Shown here piece by piece: positions 50,801-62,800 of a stretch of DNA of 64,000 nt. Where the stretch lies: assembly GCF_001618425.1 (NCBI RefSeq), contig NZ_BDCU01000018.1:496001-560000 (forward strand), given 5' to 3'. The DNA is from Nocardia fusca NBRC 14340 (GTDB lineage Bacteria > Actinomycetota > Actinomycetes > Mycobacteriales > Mycobacteriaceae). Position 1 is the stretch's first letter, and each line of letters starts with the position of its first letter. A model generated the notes under the pieces. The model was not told where the DNA came from. It made no database searches and saw only the letters and a program-made list of their open reading frames with translations. The translations under genes were made by a program, and so were the position numbers.

Positions 50801-53800
50801 CCCGGCCACACCGTGCTCGTCGGCCTCGTCCGAGCCCACGAACACCAGCGCCGATGCACCCTCGCGCACCGCCTCCGGGAGTGCGCTCAGTGCCTCCGCG
50901 ACCCCCGCGTACGGTCGATCCGGGTCCACCGCGAGCCGGCGAACATGCTCCGGACCGGCGCCGGCGATCTCCACGATTCGCGAGACCCCCAAACCCTGCG
51001 TACCGACGGCTTCGGGTATCCGGCTCGGGTCCACCCAGGGCAACCGGGCCAGCACCAGCTGTCCACACAGATTGGCGAGATGCCCCGCCTCACGCGCACC
51101 GGTCGAATCGGAGGGTGCGGCGTACTCGCCGTCCCCGTCGGACGCCACGACCGGCACCTCGGCTCGCGTACCTGTCGTATGCGGTGCGGCAGGGCCCGGC
51201 ATCGACCACGATCGCGTTCGGGGAGCCTGTCCTCGGAAGCCGAGCCGGTCTATCGCCGAGCTGACCTCGGGTGAAGTGACCACACCGCGGAACACGCGGT
51301 GCACAGTGCTGACACTGACGCCCGCGAGGGCCGCGACATCGGCGGCCGTTACCGGGCGGACGGTATCGAGAACCGTGTATTTGCCGGCGGCCGGACCGGG
51401 AAGCAGATCGGCGACCAGCAGATCCGCCAGCTTCACCACCGCGCGCCGTCGCAGCTGGTTGACCGAGTTCATGGTCTTGCCCAATGCGACCGCGATGTCG
51501 TCCGGCGCGGCGCGCTCAAGGTAGCGCAATTCGAGATATCGCCGCTCGTCGTCGCTGACCGCCTCTGCACTCAGTTCGCGGACGAATCGCTCGAGCGCTG
51601 GTCGGTCGTGGCGTTCGGCCGCCTCGATCCGCTCCATCGCGTCGCCGGGAAGTCGCTGGCGGAAGCCGGTGATCTCCTCGGCGAGATGACGCACCGCCAG
51701 CTTGTACAGCTGGGCGAGACCCTGAGGGGTGCGCCCGGTTTCCGCGAGAGCGGCCACCATCTGGTCACGGGTCTTCTCCTGAACGATCCGCGATTCGATG
51801 GTCTTGCGCTCGTCGGTCGGCAGTTTCCGCAAGGCACGCCGGAACGCGGGTCGAGCATCCAGCCACGTCGACGTAACCAGCGCCAGCGCCCGTCCCCCGA
51901 CGGTGGAGACTTCGCCGGTGGTCAGCGCTGTCGCGATCTTCGGGACCAACCGGTCCTGCAGAGCTCCCGCGGCCGCCTCCGACATGCCCATCTGTTTCGC
52001 GATGTCCGGGATGGACAGCGGCCGATCGACGAGGAACCGCAGTCGGATGAACTCACGATGGCGAGTCGTGAACTTCCGGACGGCGAGTCGTATCGTGTCG
52101 GGCGGGGTATTGCGGACCAGGTTGAGTTCCGCACCGCCGGTAGCGGCGGGGTCTGCTTTCGCAGAAGCCTTTTCCGCGGCGGTGCGCAATTCGACGATGT
52201 GAACCGCACCCCGCGTGGGCGGTCTGCCCGCCACCTCGACCGAAACCTTCGAGGCTTGCGCATTCTCCTCCTCCGGAGACGACGGCCGCCGCCAGTAGGC
52301 CGCCTCGACTCCGGCGGCAGTTTCGATCACGATTCCACGGCGTTCGGCCGACCAGCCGAGCCGTTCGGCCTCGGCCCGGACCCGTTGCGCAGCATCGGAG
52401 TCCCCGTGACCGCGGCCTTGCAGTATTCGCTGCGTAGTCGCATCGCTGGTCCCGGCGGCGAGGCCAACGTCGCGCAGCGTCACCCGGCGCAGCGTGCCCC
52501 GGCCGGCGATGTAGCGCACCGTCTCCGGATCGAGCAGGCCGGAAAGCACATGGGCACTGTGATACAGCTGCGCCTTGACCGTGTGGAAGTTCCGGCCGCG
52601 GGCCTGCGAAATCTGTTCGATGGTGCGACCGGCCAGAAAGCGTGCCAGATCGGATCGCTGCACGGGCGAGAGGAATCCGAGGCTGCTCGAGATCGCGTCG
52701 GGATCACCGGACCATACAACTTCGATCAGCAGCAGGGCCGTCGCGTCGGTGAGCAGCACACCGTTGGACAGGGCCGCCGCCACCCGAGGCGCGAGCCAAC
52801 TCTGTTGATTCTCGATCTCGGTAAGTGGACGCCGCAGCCTGTATGCCACCTGACCGGGCGATAGGCGATCGACGAACAATGAGGCAGCACTGGTCCTGAG
52901 CCGATGCGGAAGAAGTTCTATCACTGCCCGGACATCTGCTCGATCCGCTGTTCGGATGCGCAGCAGGGCTTGTCCGCGGCCATGCTGATACCCACCACCT
53001 TCCGCGGTCCGCACGACCGGGATCGGTGAAGGTCGTTCGAGGCCCGCGGTGATCACCACACCCGGCCGCTCAACCGACCATCCGACCCGGGCAGCGGCCG
53101 CCTGCACTCGTCCCACAGCCGCGCTGGCCGCGTTGGAAGTCCCCGCCATGATCCGATGCGCGGTTTCCCGCGTCACACCCGCCTCCGCGCCGACGTCCGC
53201 CATTGTGACTCGGCTCAGACGACCTGCGGTCGTGTACTCGATGAGGAGCTCGAGTGGCAGATGCTCCATCAGCACCTCGGCTGTCCGTCGCAGTTGCGAG
53301 GTCACCGTGGACTTCGTCCGGCCGGTGGCCTGCACCATCTGCGCCACGGTCTTACCCTCGGCGAAGTACAGGTCGAAACAGGTCCGCTGACCAGGGGTCA
53401 GATACGTTCGCAGAGGGGCCAGCGCGGTCGGTTGCCACCGCTGCACCGCCTCGGCAACGAGCAGTTCCCAACCGCCCGGTTGTACCGTGGCAGCGTTATG
53501 GTGGGCCGCCTTCCGGCCGGCGGTCTCGACCGCCACCGCCGTGAACCAGGCCCCGACATCCTGCCCGGCTTGCAGGTGATGCAGTTCGCTTCGTGCGCGC
53601 CGCAGCGATGATTCAAGGATTTTCTCCGCCGCGGGTCTGTCCTGAGCGGTCGGCAAGATTCGCAGGAACATACGGTGGGCGTAGCGCGCGGACAGCCGAT
53701 CGAAAGCATTCTCGTCGCCGGCCCGGGCAGCGCGTACCCACTCCGCAACGGGAGTGTCCGCGGACCGCTCGACGAAATCCGGGTCGAGCCGGAGCGTAAG

Positions 53801-56800
53801 ACTGTTGGCTATCAGTCTCAGCGCGGTACGCACTCCCCGCTTCGATCGTCCACTGAGACCAGTGATCTCGGTGACGCCGCGGCCCTGGACGAAATACCAC
53901 TCGAAATACCTGCGCTGAGTTCCGGAGAGCTCGCCCAGATACGGCGCCAGCACCTCAGGATGGTCCGATTGGGCCCTCTCGACGAAATCCACGGCCGCCC
54001 TACCGTTCAGCGAAACACCACCGGCCAGCAACCCGGCCAGATTCCGGGCGATCGCACGCTGCGCCACATTGATCGACGCCCGGCTACGACCCAGCAGAGA
54101 TGCGACCTCGGCAACGGTCTTTCGTTGCCGGACGAGCAGATAGGCCAGTTCACGGTCGGTCTCTCGCAGGTTCGGTATGCAACGGGCGATATCGTCGGGA
54201 TGCGCCGCCTGCACAGTCTGTAGCTCCGCACTCCGCCGTTCGGTGCGCTGCCACGGACCGGCATCCCGGACCACCGGAACCGGCGGTGCTGTACCGTCTC
54301 CCAGCGGAGCCGCGGCCGCGATGATCCTGCCGCGACCACCCGGTCGCCGGCCCAACCGCTCCGCCACGGCCCGGATGTATTCCGCGGTGCCCGCGTCGAT
54401 GCCGGCGCGACCGTCCAACGCCCGCTTCACTGCATGGATCGATACACCGGCTTCTCGGGCGATATCTCGACGCGTGACAGGATGCAGATCGACGCCCCGC
54501 GCGAACCGGTCGCGTAGTTCGCTGGGCAGTTGGTCGGCGACCAACGAGGCGATCGCCACGAGTTGCCGGCGCATTTGCAGTCTGGGCGTCCGGAAGTGCG
54601 CCGCGACACGCACCAACGAGGCACGTTGTACGAAGTAGAGGTCGAATTGTTCGCGCTGCGTTTCGGTCAGGTTCGACAAAATCTCCGGTGTCACCAGCTC
54701 CGCACTGCCGTCGACGACCGCACTGATATACAGCAGCAGTGGATTCTGCCGCGTTCGGTGCCGCCCGGGTGCACGGTCCTGTGCCTGCCCGCCCAATCCT
54801 TCGACCACGGTACCGGCCGCTGCTCGCAGTGACCGCAGTACTGCGGTCACTGCGGACTCCCCTCGTCCCACTGTGCCGGCGATCTCGTCCGGCCATTGCC
54901 CCAGGAACCAGCGGATGAAAAGTTCCCGCTGGTACTCGCTCAACGTGTCGACAAGCGCGGCCAGTTCGTCCGGCCGGGTCCGCCGGGCCGTCGACAGTGC
55001 CGGGAGCAGGGCGCCGAGGCCACCCGCCTCCGCTACGTACACGCCCCCGCCGGCCAACATGGCGGCGAGCTCCGCACCGTGCGCTCCGAGCGCGGTGACC
55101 GAACTGCCCGGACCCGACTGCACGAGCTCACCCCGCATCAGCCGATGCGCGTCCTCGAGCAGATCCCGCACCGCGCCGACGGGCAGCTCGGTGAGAGCCG
55201 CCACCTCCTCAGGAGTGGCGCCCTCCAGATCAACCCACCGGACCACTGTGCGAAGGCGATCGGGCAGTGCCTGGTATGCACGGCCCACATCGGAGGCGAG
55301 CCAGTCCGAATCCACGGCAGCACCATCGACACCGGTGCCGCCCTGCTGCAGCCGATCCAGCGCTTCCTGCTCGTCGATGAACACGAGCCGACCGTCGTTG
55401 TAAAAGGATGCGGCGAGATGTCGTACGACGCCGCCCAGGTAAGCACCGAACGGTCCAGACGGCCTGTTGCCGCGCCGTAGCGTTCCCAGCAATCTCGAGA
55501 AAGCCAGCGAGACAACGTCATCGGCATCCATCTGATTGCGGGTGTTTCCGAGCGCCACTCGCCGGGCCTGCCGGTGATACCGCTCGTAGAGCGCTTCGTA
55601 GGCGCTCATGTCACCCGCGATCACACCCGTCACCAACTCGGCATCCGTGGCAGCTCCGGTGTCCGGATTTTCGAGCGAGCGGCCTGCGTAGCGCTCCCCG
55701 TCCGCCCACGCGTCCGGACCGAGCCGCCTGTCGTGCGCAAACCAAACCGACAAATCGGAGTATCTGCGCCGCGACCTCCGCTCAGCGCCCCCGGACACCT
55801 CGGAGAAGCCGGTCTCCGGCCCCGGTATCGATCCACGGCTTCCGCCCGACGGGGGCTGCGTTTCCTCCCGGCGTCCCAGGGGACCGGCTACCTGCCTCGC
55901 GGTCCCGTATGTGTGTCGCCGGCCGTCGTCGTCGGTGAACGAACGTACGGTCTCCCATTCGAGGGTGTCGTGCACTTCCAGGTACTGTCGGCCGTCGTCC
56001 CACCGAACCCGGGTTCCGGCGGGTATCTCCAGGTACAGCAGTGATTGCCCGGCGAACCGGACCGACGGATCTGTGAGCAGCTGCCAGCGCAGACCTTCCT
56101 CGGCCACGACCGTGGAAGTTCCCGATCCGGGTGCTCGGGTCGCGGCACCGAGGCCGGCGGGCAATACGGCGGCCGCCACGATCGGCCGCGACAGGGTTCG
56201 GCTCTCACCTTCCGGGGCGGCGAGCGATCTCCCGGCATAGTTGTAGGCGTCGGCCACATTCCCGAAAGCCATGATCTCGCGAGTGTTCTCGGCTCGTGCG
56301 ACGGCATGCTTTCCGGTCGCGGACAGGCCCGCGAACGTTTCCGCGGACACCGCGAGCTTGCCCGAGTCGGCCAGGATCGTGGTCAGTCGCCCGATCTCAC
56401 CGCCGAGCCACAGGTTGGCCTGGGTATCCACCAGCGCCTCGTGTATGTACAGGAACGCCTCGCACAGAGATTCCAGTCGCGCCGGCCCCGGCTCGGCCCA
56501 GCGCTCCGCGGAGAGGGCAGCGAGCCGATCCAGCACCGCCCAGGCGTGCATCGCGGTGAGATTCGTCGCGGTCACGCCCCGCAGCGGTGCCACCAGCTCG
56601 GCATCCGCTGATCCGGCCGCCGCGATGTCCCCGGCCAGCGATATCAGCGCCCGTGCGGACTCCTGTCGCTGGTCCACACCGGGTAGCTGTTGAGCCGAAC
56701 GCAGATCCTCCTGGGTGAGGCCGGCGGCCCGGGCCCGGAAATCGGTGAATTCGCCGAGAGCTCGATCGAGCCGCCGGGCAGCGGAATCGAGGTCCGCTCG

Positions 56801-59800
56801 ATCGGCGCCATCGAGCGATTCGGTCAGCCGTATCACCCGGTCGGCGGCATCGGCCAGCGCGACGAGCTCGGAATCGCCGGCCAGCTCGCCCAGCCGGCGC
56901 AGCGGATGTGCGAGATCGTCGGCATCCACCACCTGATGGAAATTCAGCAATTCGGCCAATCCGTCCCAGACCGACTGCCATTGCTGAGCCTCGGCACGCC
57001 AGGCACCGATCTCGAAGCGCCGCGATACTTCCTGCAACGCGTTGATACGCGAACCGATCACGAGACCGGATGCGAGCCTTTTGCGCAGCTCGGCCAGCCG
57101 GCGCGGCGTGGCAACGGAGGGCCACTCGTCCGCAGGCAGGAACGACAGCATCATCTCGGCCTGGCCGAAGACATCACGCACCAGATTCGGCCAGCGCAGG
57201 TGTGCCGGGTCGACTCCCAGCAAGGCGCTCAGCTCGGCGCGCGCGACGGCCAGCTCCTCCGCCGTCCGGTCTCCGGATGTTCCGCCCCGGACTTCCGCGA
57301 CGCCGGCGGATTGTCCGGAAACCGAGCGGCCGGGCGCCACTGTTCCTGTCGCCGACCGGCCGCGGCCTCCCGTTACGTCTCCGATGGTGGGTGGTGCCGG
57401 CGGCGCACCGACCCCGGCCCGGCCGGCCGCGCCGGACGGTGTCTGTCCGCGGTCGTGCGAGGGCGCCACCGCGGCGAGCGGGGAGACGGTGCCGCGCGGC
57501 TCGCCCGGCCCGGTCGGATCGATACCGGTCGCCGCGGCGGCGGCCGCGAGCTCGGCGCGTTCGCGAACCCCCAGTTTGCGCAGGATTCGGCGGGTGTGCG
57601 TACGGACCGTCGACGGTGTACTACCCAGCTCGGCCGCAATCTCCGTGGAGTTCCTGTCCCCCAACAGCATTCGCAGTATCGCGGCTTCACGCGCCGATAA
57701 GCGGGGCGCCGGTCGAGGCGCGGGCGAACCGTCCCGACCCGGCGTTATGGGACCGGCCGGTGACTTCCGGGTGAGTTCCTCCGGTGCGAGACCGGTGACC
57801 CGAACCACGAGGGCCGGAAGTTCCGCTCGTGGTGTCCCGGGACCGAAATTGCGCCGGATATTGCTCAGGTGCCGCTGCACGGTGCTCGTGGAAGTACCGA
57901 TTTCCGTGGCGATTTCCCGGTCGGTTCGGCCCTCTGCCACCAGGGTCAGCACTTCGATCTCACGGCCGGTCGGCTTCCGCGGACCGGGCTTGTTCCGCGA
58001 CGCCGGACTGCCCCCGGTAGGCGCGGACGCGTCGACTGCTGATCCCGCCGGATCCTCGGTGCCCGAACGAATCTGCCAGGCCGACTGCGTCGTTCTCGCG
58101 CCGCCGGCCCCCGACGCCTGCTCATCCGCGCGCGCACCGAGGCCCCGGGGGATTCTCGGGTCGCGGGCGAAGAAGACTTCCGGTCCGTACCTCGGACCCG
58201 ATACGCGGCGTCTACGGGCCGGCAGCCCCAGATCTTCCCGCGAGTCGCGGGGCTCCTCGAATGCGTCGACACCGCGGAAACCCGGGCTGCTGTCGCGACC
58301 ACCGCCGCGGCGTGGCGGACTCCACCGGGCCGGCGGTGCGGGCTCCGCCGCACGACGCGTGTAGACACTGGCCGCATAGCCGAGTTCGGCAATCGCTGCC
58401 ATCACCCGTTTCGTCACGCCCGCAGGTTGGGGCTCGTTACGCAGCACCCGGCTGGCGGTGGTCACACTGGTACCGGCCCGCTGCGCCACCTCGGCCAGAG
58501 TGACCCGTGGCTTGTCGGCTGCGCCGTCGCCCGGAGTTTCTGCCAGCCGCTGCCGGGTCTTCTCGCTGATCGGCAGGCCCGAGCGCGCACGACTCAGTGT
58601 GCTGAGATTCACCCCGGTCGCTTCGGACTGGTCCACCAGCGTATTCGCCCGGCGAACCTCGGGCGCCCGGTCGACTTTCTTGCCGACCGGATAACCCATC
58701 TCCACCGCTATCCGCCGGACACGCTCACTGGTCTCCTTCGAAATGTTGGGGATTTTGCGCTCGTTGACCGCGAAGTGAACCGTGGAGATGCTGACCCCGG
58801 CCGCACGAGCGATATCGGCCAAGGTGGGCTGCCGCACCTTCGGTTGCCGCTGCTGCGGCACCGGCGAGCCGGCCGCATCGTCCATCTGTTCGGCAAGTCT
58901 CGCCGACATCTGCCGCAGGGAGTCGCGCAGCATTGCCTCGACCAGGCGGCCGTCGCGTTCCATCACTTCGACGACGGCGGGGAGGTCCATTCCGGTCAGG
59001 TATCGCAGCAGGGTCGCCTGCCGCCAGGCAACAGGTAGCTCGGTGACTGCCTGCCACATCTGGTCCTTGGTGGCCGCCGCCAGCGCGGTACGGATCCTGT
59101 CGGTCTTCGCAGCCGACCACATCCGCTGCCGGAACTCGTCGAAACCACGCTGGAACTGCTCGTATTCGAGTGCTTCCAGCGCGATGTCCACCGCCCGGCC
59201 GGGAAGATCCACCGCTGGGCCGTCCTGCTCACCGGTCTCACCGGCCAAGCGCAGGAAGGTATCCCGCAGCACCGTCCGGACCAGTTCCCGGTCCCCGCGC
59301 GACCGGGGTACCACCTGAGCCAGGACCGGTTTGCTGTACTCGGCATACAACTGCTGGGCCCGCGTGGCCTGCTCGGCCGAGACTCCGCCGGACTCCGGCC
59401 CGGTGGTACCCGTCCGGGTGATCGTCCGGCCGGGATGTGCCGCGTTCTCGTGCGCCGGATCACGGACATCCCGGGCGCCCAGTTCGCCGCCTTTGTCGTC
59501 GAAGTAGGCGACGAACACAGTGCCGCGCTCGATCTGCCGGCGACTGTAGGCGGGCTGCCAATGATCTCGGTGGTAGAGGCGGATGCGCGGCATACTGCCC
59601 GGGGTGGGCGTATCGATTGCCGTGTCGTGCACGTACAGCGTTCCGGCGATCACGGTGAGGAGGTATCCGTGGGACGTGTCCCCGTCGTCCACCACGACCA
59701 CCGCGGTATCGCCGTCCTTGCCACTGGCGCGCAGGGTGGCGGCGACCTGGGCCAGGGGATCGTCCGGATCATCGGGATGCGGCGGGTGATCCGTGATGGG

Positions 59801-62800
59801 TAGCGAATTCAGATCGACGAGGTCGGCGACGATCTTGTCCTCCAGGATTCGCCAGTTGTCGGTGGCGTGCCAGGCGGGATTGTTCTCGTCCAGATCGAGC
59901 TCGGAGGCGTTACCGAGCGCCTGCAGAACGCGTACGAGACGACGCGCACAGATCTCGTTGCGATGGGCGGCATCGACAGGCGCCACCGGCACGGCCTCGT
60001 CGAAGACTCCCGCGCGTAGATAGTCCGACAACAGTCGGGGAGCGAGCTCACGGGCGATCCGCACACTGATCCGCTGCACAGCCGAGTCCTGCACGCGATC
60101 CGGAACTCGGGTTCCGGGCGCGAGGATGTGCTGCTCGAAGAGGTCGTACTCGGCCTGGGAGAGCAGTCGAGACGCATGATCCGCCAGCAGCGCTCGATCC
60201 CGGGTCGCCGCTTCGGCCACCAGACGCGTCGCGATCGCCTCCGAGCCGCCGAGCGCGACGACCAGCCGCCGGAGCACGGCACCGGTGGTGACGTCGGCGG
60301 ACGTCCGGCTCGGCGCGTCTGTTGTTCGTCCACCCGGCCGCGCCGTGGCCTCGCCCACGTACCGGGCGGTGACCGATTCCTGCCAGTGCTCGGGAAGCTC
60401 GGCGAATGCCCGGCGGAACTCGAGGTCGTTGGCACGTGCCAATACTTCTCGGTCCGCTGCCTCGGCCGCCTGCTGCAGAGCCCGCCGGAAGCGATTGTGT
60501 TCTGCGAACCGCTGCGCGTCCCGGACCACGTCGTCGGCCAGCGCGGCGATCCAGTGTTCGGTATCGGCATCGTCGGCCAGCACTCCGACGCCGCGCTGCG
60601 CGCGCCCCACCGCCTCGGCGGTCAGCATCGACACCAGCGATTCGGTTACTGCCGAAGCCGCTATCCGGGCCCGCGCCACTTCGCGCAACCGCTCCCACGG
60701 GAGGGCGCGCCACTTCGGCCCCACCCGCGCCGGATTCCGGACGAGATCGGCCGGAAGCCTGCCCACCCATTCCTCGGCCAGCGTACGCGCCCATTGGTCT
60801 ACGGCCGATTCGTTGCCGCCCTCTTCCGATACTGCTGTTGCCCTGGCGTCATGCCGGTCCACGAAGTACCGCGTGTACCTATCGCGCATCGGCGCGGACA
60901 GTTGTGACGTCAACGGTTCCAGCGCCTCGGGGCATTCGGTCGCGATCTCCCGGATCACTGCCACTGCTTCGGTACCGAGACGCAGCTCTCCGCCGGTGAG
61001 CAAGGCAGCCAGCCGGACCGCGATCCGGTGCCGATGCTCAGCGACCGAACCCGGGGAGCGGCCCAGCAGTTCAGCCACTTCGCGAACCGGCCAGTTCTCC
61101 ACGAACAGCCTGGTGGCGACTTCCCGATCCGTTTCCGGAAGTTTCGGAACGACCTGCTGTAGCCGGGTGCGTGATGCGGCGCGCACCACCGGTAGCGCGA
61201 CACTGCGCCGCCGCGTGGCAACAGCGGCCTGCTGCGACTCACCCACCACCGGGACCGGTGCGTCAGGTGAGCCGGTCCGGCCGCCGGTGGATTCGAGGAT
61301 CACACCGGAGCGAACCGGCTGATGCCCCAGCTTCCGCGCCGCGGCCAGGACTCTGTCGCGCACCCCGCGGTCGGCCGGAGTTTCCTTGCCGCCGAGTATC
61401 CTCGCGACGGTCGGCCGTGTGACACCGGCTTCGCGGGCCACATGGTCGTGGGTGGTCCGGCGCAGTACACCACCGGCCGTGTACCGGTCCGGAAGATCAG
61501 CGGGCAGAAGCTCCATGACCAGACGCGCCAGCCGATCGCGGGCCCGGCCGACCGTGGTCTCGCTTCGCCGCAACGCCGAGGCCACCTGATCGACCGGCTG
61601 ACCACGCAGGAAGTAGCGGTCGAAAACCTCCATATCCGTCGGCGAAGCGATGCGCGTCAGCGGAATCCGGCATTGCTCCAATAGCTCCCGTTCCCGGGCC
61701 GCCACCGCCTCCACCAGCAACAAGGTCTGGTTCTCGCTACGGGGCGCTGTTTGCCGCGCTGCATCCGCCCTCTTACCGGCGCGTCCGTCCTCCTCCGACG
61801 ACGCCGCTGCTGCCTTCCGCTCGTCCGGGACACCCGTTTTCCCCTGCGGCTGCGCTTCCGCCGCCAGCCCGACCATTCTCAGCAGGTATGTCTCGAAACC
61901 TTGTGCTGCGGCGCTCCCGGGTGTCTCGCCGAGAAGCGCTGCGCCGGGGCCGTATCTCGCTCCCGCCCCGGGGACATCGCCGGAACCCGGATCCCGGCCG
62001 GCGTTGTTCGCACGCGATGTCAGGCGGCCCGCGATGCCGACATTGTCGTAATCCAATCCGGCTACGGCCCGGGACTTCCCGTCGACCAGTGGGCGGCGTG
62101 GTGTGCCGCCCTGCATGATCTCCCATCCGGATACGCTGCGTATCCCCGTCTGCGCCGCGGCCCACTCCGTGAACGCGAAGCGCTCACCGTTGTCGATCAC
62201 CACTACTTCACCGGCACCGGGCACCGGAACCCTGGTACCGTCCGCGCGGATCTCGAACTCGCCCTCCCAGAATGCGTGTACCGCATGCGAACCGGGCCGG
62301 GAGGCGTCGGTGAAACCCTGGAATCCCAGTACCACCAGTACTGCGTCGCCGGTCTGTTCCACATGCTCGGCGACCTCGTCGAGGTTGCGGTAACCGCCTT
62401 CGCGAGGGTCGGCGCCGAGCAGATCGAACGACTTCCTGGCGAGGACTCCGGCAGACCCGGTCACATGTCCGCGTAGTTTCGCCGGCGCGGCACCGCCCGC
62501 GGCCTCGTACACGCCCAGCCCGGACTGCACGAAACAGTTTCGCTGCGCCGGCTGCCACAGATGTTCGACAGTGCTGATCGCGGGTTCGGCGCCGGCCTCG
62601 GCTCGATCGGGCGCGACGGTCGCCGCGAACACGGCGTCGACATCGGCGGCGAGGCCCTTCGCCAGTCCCGCGTCGATCCGCTCGAGCTGTGTTGTCAGCA
62701 GATCGAATTCGGCGACATCGGCGATCAGCTGCTCCAGCCGCCGGAGCTCGGCGACCCGGTCGTGGAACACCGCATCGGCGAAAAGGTCGGCGCGCGAGAG

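Noticed and set aside
51220..54960. The repeated DNA of the HTH array as a CRISPR or satellite array
   Set aside because: The similarity is at protein level only; there are no identical DNA repeats with regular spacers.
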